Part shown: positions 1-9,959 of the stretch, one piece after another
Layout of the letters: each line of letters starts with the position of its first letter
Position numbering within the stretch: the first letter of the stretch is position 1
Source of the DNA: Piscirickettsiaceae bacterium CG07_land_8_20_14_0_80_44_28
GTDB taxonomy: Bacteria > Pseudomonadota > Gammaproteobacteria > Thiomicrospirales > Thiomicrospiraceae
Assembly: GCA_002779995.1 (NCBI GenBank)
Contig: PEWX01000096.1
Span: 41,572-105,571, forward strand
Direction: 5' to 3'
Length of the DNA: 64,000 nt
The notes under the pieces: model-generated
What the model was told of the DNA's origin: nothing
Database searches by the model: none
Seen by the model: the letters and a program-made list of their open reading frames with translations, nothing else
Program-made: the position numbers and the translations under genes

Positions 1-99
1 AATTGATGGTTTACGCATCATTTAGAGGATAATACCACTTCAATCTCATTGGCCTTATTGATGTTTTTAATGCCCCCAAAAACAATTCAATCAAACCCG
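1..99. other. Non-coding left edge
   Basis: No convincing gene, RNA or terminator is visible here. It lies just downstream of the minus-strand permease gene; any feature continuing to the left is cut by the window edge. Confidence 0.5.
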
Positions 100-1203
100 C
101 TAACTGCGATCTAATAAATCTGAATTTTTATGGGCATAAACATCAAAAATGGTAATGGCCATTGCGGCCATCACCGGACCAAAAAACAAGCCAATCATGC
201 CAAAATGAATTAACCCGGCAAAAGTCGCTAATACGGTTATCAACGTATGATTGGCCACAGCCAATTCTTCAGAAGCGCCGCCCAGGGCGCTGGCAATACG
301 ACGAATCAACATAGGTCGGAACAGATTATCGATTAAAAAGCCATTCACCACGGCACCAAAAAACACCACCCATCCGGCGGATACATAATCGCCTTGTGCG
401 GCCAACAATAAACTCAAGGGCACCCAAATCAGTGCCGCCCCCACCAATGGAATAAAGGAAGTAATCGCAATGGCAAGCCCAATAAATAAACCGGGTAACC
501 CCAAAAACCAAGCCAACACCGCAAACACCACCCCTTGCATCAGCGCAATCCCTAATACCGACAACAATAAAATCGTCGATAGATTAGAAAATCGCGTCAT
601 AATCATCGTATCGTAATAATTTTCTAATGGTGACAACACCTTTAAATGATGCGCGATTCGATGTCCGTCCCGGTAAAAAAAGTACAAGGCAAACACCGCT
701 AAAAAAATAAAGGTTAAAAACGATGTGGTACTGCCAAAAATGCCTTGTACCAAAAATAAAATCGCCTGTTGTGCAAACTGAATGATCTCACTAGAATGGG
801 CTTTAAACTGTTTAATCAACTCCAGTTGCGAGCCTTCCGGCAGTGGCAAAACCGCTACCAAATTCTGATTCAGCTCAGCCAAGCTTTGCGGGGTTTGTTG
901 CGACAGCCAATTTTGTGTCTGGGAAACCAAACTGCCCACTTGCAGCCCGACTTCCAGTAGCAAATAACTGACGGGTGCAATCACCGTCAAAAAAACCGCG
1001 ACACTCATGAGTGCTGCGGCCATATCTTCCGATTGATTCACTTTTGGCAAGATTTTTAAATATAAACTATAGGTTGCTGTTGCCAAAATCATCGCAAATA
1101 ACAAGCCCTCTAAAAAGGGTGAAAATAACCACAGCAACCCCATGATGGCTGCCAATAGTAAAATGATTAAAAAACCTTCCTCATAAGGAGCATTTGCGCG
1201 CAT
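100..1203 (-). CDS. AI-2E family (PerM/YdiK-like) membrane protein
   Basis: Predicted inner-membrane permease of 367 aa, the usual size for the AI-2E/UPF0118 family. Hydrophobic spans lie near residues 10-45 and 60-85, a long soluble stretch follows at about 90-140, and several helices follow to residue 350. The glycine/proline-rich FIPLVGAALIWVP segment and the terminal GLFFGPVMAA segment are typical of the family. Family members have been linked to autoinducer-2 export or Na+/H+ antiport, so the substrate cannot be read from sequence. The ATG is preceded by AGGA and lies 43 bp from the divergent ppnN, so the two genes share a promoter region. Confidence 0.85.
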   Translation of the reverse strand: MRANAPYEEGFLIILLLAAIMGLLWLFSPFLEGLLFAMILATATYSLYLKILPKVNQSEDMAAALMSVAVFLTVIAPVSYLLLEVGLQVGSLVSQTQNWLSQQTPQSLAELNQNLVAVLPLPEGSQLELIKQFKAHSSEIIQFAQQAILFLVQGIFGSTTSFLTFIFLAVFALYFFYRDGHRIAHHLKVLSPLENYYDTMIMTRFSNLSTILLLSVLGIALMQGVVFAVLAWFLGLPGLFIGLAIAITSFIPLVGAALIWVPLSLLLAAQGDYVSAGWVVFFGAVVNGFLIDNLFRPMLIRRIASALGGASEELAVANHTLITVLATFAGLIHFGMIGLFFGPVMAAMAITIFDVYAHKNSDLLDRS

Positions 1204-1246
1204 AATAGTATCCTGTTACAAACCAACAAATTACACACAATCTACC

Positions 1247-2638
1247 ATGAATAACCCAATCAAAAAAGTTTTAATTCGCCCGGCGGGCGCACTGCAAATC
1301 CTTTCTTATAAAGAAGCCCAACAACTTTGCGACCAAACCAAAGAAGGCTTAAACGAAGTATTACGCCGCTGTAGCCTAGCCGTCTTAAATACCGGTGCCA
1401 AAGGTGACAGTGGCAATGCATTGCTGGAAACCCATCCGGACTTTCACATAAAAGTGCACACCAAAGGTCGCGGGTTGCAGATTGAAATTGATAATGCCCC
1501 TGAGCATGCCTTTGTCAACGGTGAAATGATTGTGGGTTTGCAGGAACACCTATCCGCCGTCATTCGAGATTTAATTTACGCGCAAAATGATATTATTGAA
1601 AATTCTGAATTTGATTTAGACACGTCATTCGGCATCACCAATGCCGTGTTTCACATTGCTCGAAATGCCGGGATTATGCAGCCCGAAATTGATCCCAATA
1701 TTGTGGTGTGCTGGGGCGGCCACTCTATCAGTTTGGACGAATACAAATATACCAAACAAATTGGTTATCAACTGGGGTTACGCAAGCTCGACATTTGTAC
1801 CGGATGTGGCCCGGGAGCCATGAAAGGCCCAATGAAGGGCGCGGTTTTAGGGCATGGTAAACAGCGATATGACAGCGCAAGATTTATTGGATTGACCGAG
1901 CCGGGCATTATTGCCGCCGAAGCACCCAATGCGATTGTGAATGAGCTGACCATTCTTCCCGATATTGAAAAGCGTTTAGAAGCCTTTATGCGCATTGGTC
2001 ACGGCATTGTCATTTTCCCCGGTGGCGCCGGCACCTTAGAAGAAATTTTATACTTGCTAAGCATTTTGCTCCATCCACAAAATAATAATATTCCGTTTCC
2101 TGTGGTGTTAACGGCACCCGAATCAGCTCGCGACTATTTTGAAGCCGTTCTTAACTTTATTGAGCAGGCACTGGGCAAAGCAGCCAGCCAAAAGCTCACC
2201 ATTTTAATTGACCAACCCGAAGAGGTCGCTGACTTTTTAAAAGACGGCATTGAATCCGTTACCGCTTATCGCAATGCCACCAGTGATGCCTACTATTTTA
2301 ATTGGAACCTTCACATTCCTTTTGAACTTCAACAGCCATTTTCGCCGACACACCAAAGTGTTGCAGCCCTACAGCTGCATCGAGATCAACCCGACCACCA
2401 ACTGGCCGGTCAATTACGACGCGTGTTCTCAGCCATTGTTGCCGGCAATGTCAAAAGCGAAGGGATTGCTCAAATTGAAAAACAGGGGCCTTTTCAAATC
2501 AGTGGTGATCCCATCATCATGCAGCACATCGATCAATTATTGAAACGATTTGTGGAACAACGTCGGATGAAACTCGGCACAGATCACTATGAGCCTTGCT
2601 ATAATATTGTCTCGCAATCATCCCTCAAAAATGAGTAA
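1247..2638 (+). CDS. ppnN: Pyrimidine/purine nucleotide 5'-monophosphate nucleosidase PpnN (LOG family)
   Basis: Cytoplasmic nucleosidase that cleaves nucleoside 5'-monophosphates to base and ribose-5-phosphate; the E. coli homologue (YgdH/PpnN) is regulated by (p)ppGpp. At 463 aa it matches the long PpnN form rather than the short LOG lysine-decarboxylase-like form. The LOG motif PGGAGTLEE lies near residue 258, in a Rossmann-like core from about residue 145, with the extra N- and C-terminal domains of PpnN around it. It is followed 3 bp later by the SrmB-like helicase gene, so the two are probably co-transcribed. Confidence 0.9.
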   Translation: MNNPIKKVLIRPAGALQILSYKEAQQLCDQTKEGLNEVLRRCSLAVLNTGAKGDSGNALLETHPDFHIKVHTKGRGLQIEIDNAPEHAFVNGEMIVGLQEHLSAVIRDLIYAQNDIIENSEFDLDTSFGITNAVFHIARNAGIMQPEIDPNIVVCWGGHSISLDEYKYTKQIGYQLGLRKLDICTGCGPGAMKGPMKGAVLGHGKQRYDSARFIGLTEPGIIAAEAPNAIVNELTILPDIEKRLEAFMRIGHGIVIFPGGAGTLEEILYLLSILLHPQNNNIPFPVVLTAPESARDYFEAVLNFIEQALGKAASQKLTILIDQPEEVADFLKDGIESVTAYRNATSDAYYFNWNLHIPFELQQPFSPTHQSVAALQLHRDQPDHQLAGQLRRVFSAIVAGNVKSEGIAQIEKQGPFQISGDPIIMQHIDQLLKRFVEQRRMKLGTDHYEPCYNIVSQSSLKNE

Positions 2639-2641
2639 CCC

Positions 2642-3904
2642 ATGACCTTTGAAGAACTCGACTTAGACCCCAAATTGCTTAGCGCCATAGAACAGCAACA
2701 CTTTCATAAACCCACGCCGATTCAGCAGCAAGCCATCCCCGAAATGCTCTTAAGCAAAGATGTATTAGCGGGCGCCGCGACCGGTACCGGCAAAACGGCC
2801 GCTTTTGTGTTACCCGCATTACAATTTTTACTGGATGACCCTCGGCCAAGCAGTCACGTCAGAGTTTTGATACTTGCACCGACGCGTGAATTGGCCATTC
2901 AAATCCTCAAGGTCGTCAAACAACTGGGAACCTTTTGCCACTTTGAAAGCAATGTGGTTACCGGGGGGTTTGCTGCCGACAAGCAACTGGCCGCACTGCA
3001 AACACAGCTTGACATCCTAGTTGCAACCCCCGGGCGCTTACTCAATATTATGAGTCAAGACTATATTGATCTATCCAATGTCGAATTACTCATTATTGAT
3101 GAAGCCGACCGCATGCTCGATATGGGTCAAGGACCTGATGTGTTAGCGTTAATTGAAGCCATCCCCGGCGATTTCCAGGCAGCCTGTTTTTCAGCCACCC
3201 TCGCCGGGTCAGGCCTGGTTAAATTTGCACAAGACGTGCTCGATCACCCCACCATCATTCAAGTCGATGCCGCTAACCAACAATCCCAACAAGTCCAACA
3301 ACTGGTTTACCTTGCGAATGATAAAGCGCACAAGCAGGCGCTATTGCAAGCGATATTGCAAGACCAAAGCTGCCAAAGTGCGCTGGTATTTTGTAATAAA
3401 AAAGAGCGCGCGATTGAACTCAATGACTGGCTACAAGACCAAGCGATTTCCAGCACCGTGTTGCACGGCGATTTTATTCAAGCCAAACGCATGGAAAAAA
3501 CCCAAAAATTTACCCAAGGCAAAGTCAAAGTCATGGTCGCAACCGATGTTGCTGCACGCGGATTGGACATGCTTAATATTACCCATGTCATTAATTATGA
3601 CATTCCTTTTCGCGGCGACACCTATATACACCGTGTTGGTCGCACCGGACGTGCCCAACAGGTCGGTATAGCCATCAATTTAGTAGAACGCCATGATATT
3701 CGCAATCTTCAACGCATTGAATACCATTTACAGCAACCGATTCCTCTTGCTAAGATTGCCGGTTTAGAACCCAATTATTCTTTAAAAGACTATCTCTCTC
3801 GTCCTAAAAAGACCAAAACAAAAGCTAAGACGAAAACCAAACTTAAAAAAGCCAAAGCCAAAAAATCGGCTCAAATAAAGTCCAAAGGTTCAGCAAGCAA
3901 ATAA
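2642..3904 (+). CDS. ATP-dependent DEAD-box RNA helicase, SrmB-like
   Basis: RNA helicase of 420 aa, probably acting in ribosome assembly or RNA turnover. Motifs in order: Q-motif (KPTPIQQQAIP), motif I GTGKT near residue 49, PTRELA, TPGR, DEAD (in DEADRMLDMG), SAT, then VATDVAARGLD and HRVGRTGR. The N-terminal FEELDLDPKLL start and the DRMLDMG context resemble SrmB more than RhlB or RhlE. The last 30 residues are a Lys/Ala/Thr-rich basic tail, an expected RNA-binding extension. It starts 3 nt after the ppnN stop. RhlE-type assignment cannot be fully excluded. Confidence 0.85.
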   Translation: MTFEELDLDPKLLSAIEQQHFHKPTPIQQQAIPEMLLSKDVLAGAATGTGKTAAFVLPALQFLLDDPRPSSHVRVLILAPTRELAIQILKVVKQLGTFCHFESNVVTGGFAADKQLAALQTQLDILVATPGRLLNIMSQDYIDLSNVELLIIDEADRMLDMGQGPDVLALIEAIPGDFQAACFSATLAGSGLVKFAQDVLDHPTIIQVDAANQQSQQVQQLVYLANDKAHKQALLQAILQDQSCQSALVFCNKKERAIELNDWLQDQAISSTVLHGDFIQAKRMEKTQKFTQGKVKVMVATDVAARGLDMLNITHVINYDIPFRGDTYIHRVGRTGRAQQVGIAINLVERHDIRNLQRIEYHLQQPIPLAKIAGLEPNYSLKDYLSRPKKTKTKAKTKTKLKKAKAKKSAQIKSKGSASK

Positions 3905-3947
3905 ATTAGCCGGTCCAACCCCACTGCTATAGTGGTAGCTATAATTA

Positions 3948-3977
3948 TTGAGCGCGAATAATTGACTTTGTTATAAT
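3948..3977 (+). promoter_or_regulatory. Putative sigma70 promoter of the peroxidase-kinase pair
   Basis: TTGAGC (3948-3953) and a perfect TATAAT (3972-3977) are separated by 18 bp, about 28 bp upstream of the peroxidase start. No clear terminator separates it from the helicase gene. Confidence 0.55.
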
Positions 3978-4005
3978 CATTCAACTAAGACCTATTGAGG
4001 TGGCC

Positions 4006-5046
4006 ATGCTGAACCCCCCTTTATCAAAAAAGACCTTATTCTTCGCGGCCATGATGCTTATCGTGCTGGTCGCTTCGATTGGTTACTGGCAACACCTGCA
4101 AACCGATCACAATACAAAAATCAATCAACCACAATTACCAACTAAAGATCCAACCGCCCCCATTACCCCACTCAAACCCATTGCCAATCTGGATCCTAAA
4201 GTCGTCTCACTGGGACAACAATTGTTTTTTGACAAACGTTTATCAAAAGACAACAGCCTTTCCTGCGCATCTTGCCACAATTTACAAACGGGGGGCGATG
4301 ACAATATGCCCAAATCCGTTGGGATTAATGGTCAAATCGGTGCCCTTAACGCCCCAACTGTTTTTAACACCGCCTACAATATCCGCCAGTTTTGGGATGG
4401 CCGCGCCAAATCCCTGGAAGAACAAGCGCAAGGGCCGATTCATAATCCCGTTGAAATGGGATCCAATTGGCAAGAAGTCATCTCCAAACTGACGTTTGAC
4501 AAAGCCTTTATAAAACAATACAAACAAAGTTTTTCGCTTCCCATTAGCGCCCAAAACCTTGCCTTTGCCCTGGCAACCTTTGAACGTAGCTTAGTGTTAG
4601 TCGATAGCCCATTTGATCGATGGCTAAAAGGCGATGTCAATGCCATTTCAGGCCAAGCCAAGCGCGGTTATGAAAAATTTAAGAGCTATGGCTGCATTGC
4701 CTGCCATCAAGGGGCTGCGGTCGGTGGCGGGCTTTTTGAAAAAATCGGCACCCTTAATGATTACTTTGCCGATCGGGGCGGTAATATTACCCCGGCCGAT
4801 TTGGGTCGCTACAACCTAACGGGTGAAGAAGATCAGCGCCATGAATTTAAAGTGCCTTCCTTGCGAACCGCCAGTATGACCGCCCCCTATTTTCATGATG
4901 GCTCGGTTTGGCAACTCCGTGAAGCCATTGCCAAAATGGGCTGGTATCAATTGGGGATTAAATTAACGCCGGAGGACATCGGCGATATAGAGGTTTTTAT
5001 ACAATCATTAGCCGGTAAAATACCGCCTTTGGAAAAGACACCATAA
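4006..5046 (+). CDS. Di-haem cytochrome c peroxidase (CcpA/MauG family)
   Basis: Periplasmic peroxidase reducing H2O2 with electrons from c-type cytochromes. An N-terminal signal anchor (about residues 8-25) precedes a mature part with two haem c sites: CASCH near residue 87 and CIACH near residue 230. SVGINGQIGALNAPTVFNTAYN and the FKVPSLRTASMTAPYFHDGSV region are typical of bacterial CCPs. The start is ATG 4006, with a GAGG site 5 nt upstream; a GTG two codons earlier (4000) is possible. The stop TAA overlaps the next ATG by 1 nt, tying it to the hybrid kinase, an unusual partner for a peroxidase. Confidence 0.9.
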   Translation: MLNPPLSKKTLFFAAMMLIVLVASIGYWQHLQTDHNTKINQPQLPTKDPTAPITPLKPIANLDPKVVSLGQQLFFDKRLSKDNSLSCASCHNLQTGGDDNMPKSVGINGQIGALNAPTVFNTAYNIRQFWDGRAKSLEEQAQGPIHNPVEMGSNWQEVISKLTFDKAFIKQYKQSFSLPISAQNLAFALATFERSLVLVDSPFDRWLKGDVNAISGQAKRGYEKFKSYGCIACHQGAAVGGGLFEKIGTLNDYFADRGGNITPADLGRYNLTGEEDQRHEFKVPSLRTASMTAPYFHDGSVWQLREAIAKMGWYQLGIKLTPEDIGDIEVFIQSLAGKIPPLEKTP

Positions 5047-7451
5047 TGCACTCACCCAATCAAAAACGACATTGGATAGATCAATATAAACACCTTATGT
5101 TTATTGCCTTGATTATTGGCCTAATCACCTTTTTTTTCCAAGCGAGTCGAAGCATTGACATTCATAAAAATAAACAAATCAATCAACATATCAATGCATT
5201 GATATTGGGCAACAGCAAACTCTCTGAATTATTATTAAAGAGTCGTTATCAATTATTGAATAACTATGATCCCCTCAATCAAACCCACAGCTACATTGAA
5301 TATCATTATCGGCAACTGTGGCCATTATTAGAAGGGTTAGAAACGGTTAAAGCATTAGATTTTAAAACGATTCGTTCCGAAGAAAAAAATCTGTTTAAAG
5401 ACAAAACAACGCTATTAGAACGTTTTTTATCCCATAATGCCGTGCTTAAAAATTCACGCTACTATGCGGAAGAATTGATTAGCCAAACTTATCAGCATCT
5501 CAATCAGCGTCCCAATCAAAATAACTTTATACAAATTCATCAGCAATTACGAAAACTCGAACAACTGCTGATCACCCCAACCAAAATCAATCAGCAAACG
5601 ACCGACATCAATGCACCCGAAATACAGCAACTGTTACAATCACTGGATCAATATTCTTTACCCACACTGAAAAGCCTTAACAAGCATGCTCAAAAGATTA
5701 TTGAGGTCACAGATGAAATTGACCAACAACTGAATAAACTGATTCAAACTGACTATCAATATGGCGTTAAGCTTCGAGATTATTATGCCGCTTATATTAG
5801 TGAACGCGAAAAAACCGCCAATATTTACACCTGGTTACTGATGTTATTGTCGATCATCTTATTGATCTATGCCATCTACAGTTTTCAAACCATTCGCACG
5901 ATGATTATATCGTTACAAAATCAGCAATTTGCGCTAGATCAGCATGCCATTGTCAGCATTACCGACCCGGACGGAAACATTATCTATGTCAATGATTTAT
6001 TTATCAAAATCAGTGGTTATAGCCAACAAGAACTTTTAGGTCAAAATCATCGTTTAATCAAATCGGAGCAACACCCTCCGGCGTTTTTTGCCAATTTATG
6101 GCAAACCATTAGCCAAGGTAACGTTTGGCACGGCGAAGTTAAAAACAAACGCAAAGGCGGTGGCTATTACTGGGTCAATGCCACCATTGTGCCGTTATAT
6201 GATGCGACCGGCAAAATCTTCCAATATATTTCCATTCGAACCGATATTACCGGGCAAAAGAATTTAGAAGCGTCTCTTAAAAAGGCCAAAAGAAGTGCCG
6301 ATGCCGCCAGCCAAGCCAAAAGTGATTTTATTGCCACCATGAGTCATGAAATTCGCACGCCGATGAACGGCATTATGGGCATGACCGAATTATTATTAGA
6401 TACCCCTTTATCCGCCGAACAACACGAAAATCTTGAAGCAGTCAAATATTCAGCCGATGCGTTAATGACGATTTTGAATGACATTTTAGACTTTTCAAAA
6501 ATGGAAGCGGGCAAATTCGATTTACACTCACATCCCTTCCATTTGCGGCAACTTTGCCAGGGCATCTTAACCACCTTAACCGCGCAAGCCCAACGTAAGG
6601 GCATCACACTCAAGTTATCCATTGATGATCGCCTCAACGAGAGTCTAATCGGCGATGACGCGCGCCTTAGACAAATTTTATTAAACCTTATGGGCAATGC
6701 CGTTAAGTTTACCGAACAAGGCCATTGTGAACTCAAAGTCACCCTGGCATCGCCCAACGCTGCTGAAGCGAGCGAACAAACCATGCTATTTGAAGTGATT
6801 GACACAGGAGCCGGGATTGCCTTAGCGGATCAACAAAACTTGTTTAGCGAATTCACTCAGGTCGATTCCTCTTCAACCCGTCGACATGGGGGAACCGGAC
6901 TGGGGCTGGCCATTTGTCGCCGCCTGCTTAATTTAATGCAATCCGACATCGCCATTGACAGTGAACCCGGCAAAGGCAGTCGGTTTTACTTTACCTTAAA
7001 GCTGCCGGTTAACACCTCGATTATCGCCGAACAACAACCTGCCGTAACGGCTTCCGCTGAGGTTAAACATGCCTCCGAAAGCATTTTATTGGTTGAGGAT
7101 AATGAAGTGAACCGAAAAATTGCCACCGCAGTGCTAACCAAAATGGGCTATGAAGTCCACCATGCCAACAATGGCCAAGAAGCGCTAGACAGATTAAAAC
7201 AGCAACCATTTGATGCGGTGCTAATGGATATGCAAATGCCGGTAATGGATGGCTTGGAAGCCACACGCCAATGGCGCGCATTTGAAAATCAATATCAATT
7301 ATTTCCCACGCCGATTATTGCCATGACGGCCAACGCCACCGCCGAAGACAAACAACAGTGTTTTGAAGCCGGTATGAATGACTTTATCAGCAAACCCTTT
7401 AAAGCCGAAAGGCTACGAAAAATCCTCACGGACAGTATCCCAGCCGCTTAA
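5046..7451 (+). CDS. DAHL-type PAS hybrid sensor histidine kinase with receiver
   Basis: Membrane-bound hybrid kinase of 801 aa. A TM helix (about residues 17-35) is followed by a helical sensor to about residue 255 resembling the DAHL domain, then a second TM (about 260-282). A PAS domain (290-405) with the YYWVNATIVPL segment leads into HisKA, with phosphoacceptor His434 in SHEIRTPMNG, then a HATPase domain (DTGAGIA, GTGLGLAIC). The C-terminal receiver has predicted phosphoacceptor Asp728 (LMDMQMPVMDG). There is no separate output domain, so the phosphate probably goes to an external Hpt or regulator. It overlaps the peroxidase stop by 1 nt, so it may sense redox state or regulate peroxide defence (inference). 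Confidence 0.9.
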   Translation: MHSPNQKRHWIDQYKHLMFIALIIGLITFFFQASRSIDIHKNKQINQHINALILGNSKLSELLLKSRYQLLNNYDPLNQTHSYIEYHYRQLWPLLEGLETVKALDFKTIRSEEKNLFKDKTTLLERFLSHNAVLKNSRYYAEELISQTYQHLNQRPNQNNFIQIHQQLRKLEQLLITPTKINQQTTDINAPEIQQLLQSLDQYSLPTLKSLNKHAQKIIEVTDEIDQQLNKLIQTDYQYGVKLRDYYAAYISEREKTANIYTWLLMLLSIILLIYAIYSFQTIRTMIISLQNQQFALDQHAIVSITDPDGNIIYVNDLFIKISGYSQQELLGQNHRLIKSEQHPPAFFANLWQTISQGNVWHGEVKNKRKGGGYYWVNATIVPLYDATGKIFQYISIRTDITGQKNLEASLKKAKRSADAASQAKSDFIATMSHEIRTPMNGIMGMTELLLDTPLSAEQHENLEAVKYSADALMTILNDILDFSKMEAGKFDLHSHPFHLRQLCQGILTTLTAQAQRKGITLKLSIDDRLNESLIGDDARLRQILLNLMGNAVKFTEQGHCELKVTLASPNAAEASEQTMLFEVIDTGAGIALADQQNLFSEFTQVDSSSTRRHGGTGLGLAICRRLLNLMQSDIAIDSEPGKGSRFYFTLKLPVNTSIIAEQQPAVTASAEVKHASESILLVEDNEVNRKIATAVLTKMGYEVHHANNGQEALDRLKQQPFDAVLMDMQMPVMDGLEATRQWRAFENQYQLFPTPIIAMTANATAEDKQQCFEAGMNDFISKPFKAERLRKILTDSIPAA

Positions 7452-7512
7452 GGCAGATTAGCCGTTATGTAAACACTGGCTGACAAGATCCCAACGCTAC
7501 CTAAACGTTAGA

Positions 7513-9825
7513 TCATGTCCGTTTCGGCAAATATCGCGCCAAAATTTCATAGAGTTTGTTTAGGTCAATCGGTTTGGTCAAATAGTGGTTCATCCCTTCG
7601 TCCAGCGCTTTTTCCAACTCGGCTTCTCGCGCCGCAGCCGTCAGCGCAATAATGGGCACCTTCTGGTTAAAGCGGCGTATTTGTCGAGTCGCCTCATAAC
7701 CATCCATCACCGGCATCTGCACATCCATAATAACCGCATCGAAACAGGCTTTTTTAACCGCAGCCACCCCTTCTTCGCCATTATTCGCAACCACCGTTTT
7801 CACCCCTAAAGCCGTTAATAACTCGACCGCCACTTCTTGATTGATAACATTATCCTCAACCAACAGAACCTTGCCTCGTAATAAAGGCTCTTTAGCATGA
7901 AAAGTTGAAGACGATACCCTATCCTCATCCTCTGCGTAAGCAGTTTGATATTCAAACGGTAATTCAAACCAAAAACAACTCCCATGACCTTCTTCAGATT
8001 CAAATTGAATCCCCTTTCCGCCCATCGCGACCACCAGCTTTTGACTGATGGCTAACCCCAGTCCGGTACCACCAAATTGACGGGTAATAGAGGCATCTCC
8101 TTGACTAAAGCGTTGAAACAACAGTTGATACTGTTGTTTTGGAATGCCCTTACCCGTATCGCAAACCTGAAATTTCAACCAGGCCTGGCCATTTTTTTGT
8201 GCGCGCAATTCAACTTGTAAGGTCACTGTGCCCTTGGCTGTAAATTTAATCGCATTACTTAATAAATTGCTTAAAATTTGACCTAAACGTAAACCATCCC
8301 CCATCAACCGCCACTGATTGGCGACAGACTGTTGTTCAAAACATTTCATCTCGAACTTCAAGCCTTTTTCCTCTACCAAAGGCATAAACAAAGTGGTTAA
8401 GTCATCAAACATAACCGCAAGACGAAACCATCGTTGGTCGAGTTGTAGCTGACCGGCCTCCATCTTTGAAAAGTCGAGTAAATCATTTAAAATTCGTAAT
8501 AGCAACTGCGCTGAGTGCTGAACTTTCTGGTGATGCACCTGGCAATCCGGGAGCTGCGAATCCATCTGACCCAATTGCGCCATAGCAATAATGGCATTCA
8601 AGGGGGTTCGGATTTCATGACTCATATTGGCTAAAAACTCAGATTTTGCCGCGTCGGCTGTTTGTGCTTCAATTCTCGCCTGATTGGCTAATTGTTCACT
8701 GGCTTGAACTTTTAGCAATAAGCGTTCTCGCAACCCCGTCAAAATAAAAAAACCGGCCAACAACAATAACGTCACCACAATCACCAATTGATATTGCTGC
8801 CATAAATCCGATAACTGAATGGACTTATCCGTTTCAAAAGGGGGTAAATTCATATCCTTTAGCATGATTTCCAAAGGCAAATAATCTTTGGCGGGCTGAA
8901 ACCCGGCGAAGCCGAGTTTTTGCATGGCAGGATGATCTTGACTTAATTGAAACAACGCCACGGTCAACTGTTTTATCGTCTTGGTTTCCACATGCGATAA
9001 AGCAAAAAAAGGCCACTCCGGCACCAGTTGGGTTGACAACCAATAAGGAAATGACGGGACTCCCTGAAGGTTAAGCAGTTTAAAATCAGTCTGTTTGATC
9101 ATCCCTCTTTGAATCAAATCCTCTAATATCCCTGTGCGCACAAACCCGACTTCAGCTTTACCTGTCAACACCGCTTTGACGACATCATCATTGGTTCCAA
9201 CACATTCAAAATTAAGTTGTGAAGGTTGAATGCCAATTTTATGCAATTCATACAAAGGAACCTGGTAGGCACCGGTATTTGAAAAACCGGGAATGGCAAT
9301 CTTGACATCGATCAAATCCGTCAATTGATTGATATGCTGATGAGAAGGCCGTGTAAAAATGGTGCCCCCTAAGCTGGAAGACACCACGCCTTTACGAATT
9401 TTCTGCACCGTTGCAATGGGTGCCCCCAAACGGTTTTCAAAACGAATCAGCTGATATAGGCTTGGGTTGGTAAACAGCAGATCTAATTGATGATGCTGTA
9501 ATGCATGTTTCATCTCGTCAGGGGAATACAGCGCCCATTCGATTTGATACCCCGGCAAGGCTTGATTTAAATAATCCATAAAAAGCTGATAACGTTCTGT
9601 CAACAACTGGCGGTCTTGGTGTAAATAAATGCCTAAATGCAATCGCTTTTTATTTGACGCCATTGGCGCTGTCTGAACGCCATTCAATACGGATAAGTCA
9701 TTAGCATTAGCATTAGCATGAAAATTAAAATTGGCATGAGCATTTGCAACTTCGCTACTAGCACTCAACCATAGCCATGCAACAACCCAAAGAGGGCTTA
9801 AAAATGATTTAAAATAAAATGACAT
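7513..9825 (-). CDS. Hybrid histidine kinase with PhnD-like periplasmic binding domain
   Basis: Sensor kinase of 770 aa. A signal peptide or TM (residues 8-28) is followed by a low-complexity His/Ala/Asn stretch. A PhnD-like phosphate/phosphonate-binding domain (PF12974 type, about 58-330) follows, with HLGIYLHQDRQLLTERY and the GKAEVGFVRTGIL segment. A TM lies near 347-367, then HisKA (His near residue 404, SHEIRTPLNA), HATPase (DTGKGIP, GTGLGLAIS) and a receiver (Asp near residue 701, VIMDVQMP). It presumably senses a small anion or redox compound directly. It lies about 135 bp beyond the five-gene operon, separated by a MITE copy. CCAGGCCTGG lies in its HATPase coding part. Confidence 0.88.
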   Translation of the reverse strand: MSFYFKSFLSPLWVVAWLWLSASSEVANAHANFNFHANANANDLSVLNGVQTAPMASNKKRLHLGIYLHQDRQLLTERYQLFMDYLNQALPGYQIEWALYSPDEMKHALQHHQLDLLFTNPSLYQLIRFENRLGAPIATVQKIRKGVVSSSLGGTIFTRPSHQHINQLTDLIDVKIAIPGFSNTGAYQVPLYELHKIGIQPSQLNFECVGTNDDVVKAVLTGKAEVGFVRTGILEDLIQRGMIKQTDFKLLNLQGVPSFPYWLSTQLVPEWPFFALSHVETKTIKQLTVALFQLSQDHPAMQKLGFAGFQPAKDYLPLEIMLKDMNLPPFETDKSIQLSDLWQQYQLVIVVTLLLLAGFFILTGLRERLLLKVQASEQLANQARIEAQTADAAKSEFLANMSHEIRTPLNAIIAMAQLGQMDSQLPDCQVHHQKVQHSAQLLLRILNDLLDFSKMEAGQLQLDQRWFRLAVMFDDLTTLFMPLVEEKGLKFEMKCFEQQSVANQWRLMGDGLRLGQILSNLLSNAIKFTAKGTVTLQVELRAQKNGQAWLKFQVCDTGKGIPKQQYQLLFQRFSQGDASITRQFGGTGLGLAISQKLVVAMGGKGIQFESEEGHGSCFWFELPFEYQTAYAEDEDRVSSSTFHAKEPLLRGKVLLVEDNVINQEVAVELLTALGVKTVVANNGEEGVAAVKKACFDAVIMDVQMPVMDGYEATRQIRRFNQKVPIIALTAAAREAELEKALDEGMNHYLTKPIDLNKLYEILARYLPKRT
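8179..8188 (+). repeat. CCAGGCCTGG palindrome, copy 1
   Basis: Exact palindrome followed on the plus strand by CCATTTTTTT. Inside the minus-strand PhnD-type hybrid kinase, where it encodes Q-A-W. Confidence 0.9.
9699..9716. repeat. Short CATTAG hexamer repeat
   Basis: Three tandem CATTAG units plus a partial fourth, encoding alternating Ala-Asn just after the signal peptide of the PhnD-type kinase. Unit changes would stay in frame, so length variation would not switch the gene off. Confidence 0.7.
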
Positions 9826-9866
9826 CGTTTTTTAAAACTTGACAATAACAACCAAGAATTCTTAGG

Positions 9867-9954
9867 GAGAGCTTTGCATCCGTGAGGCACGAAAGAAAAA
9901 TGTGGGAAATTTTAACCATTTTTATTGGTGACTCCATCTGGTGCAAAGGTCTCT
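9867..9954. mobile_element. MITE-like element, copy A
   Basis: About 88 bp with imperfect inverted ends GAGAGCTTTGCA and TGCAAAGGTCTC. It is flanked by a 5-bp direct repeat TTAGG that looks like a target-site duplication, and sits immediately after the stop of the solute-binding protein gene, between it and the PhnD-type kinase. It has no coding capacity, and its hairpin-forming arms could also end or attenuate transcription. Confidence 0.75.
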
Positions 9955-9959
9955 TAGGG

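Noticed and set aside
9699..9716. CATTAG repeat as phase-variation tract
   Set aside because: Unit of six bases and only three copies; changes stay in frame and it is too short to be unstable.
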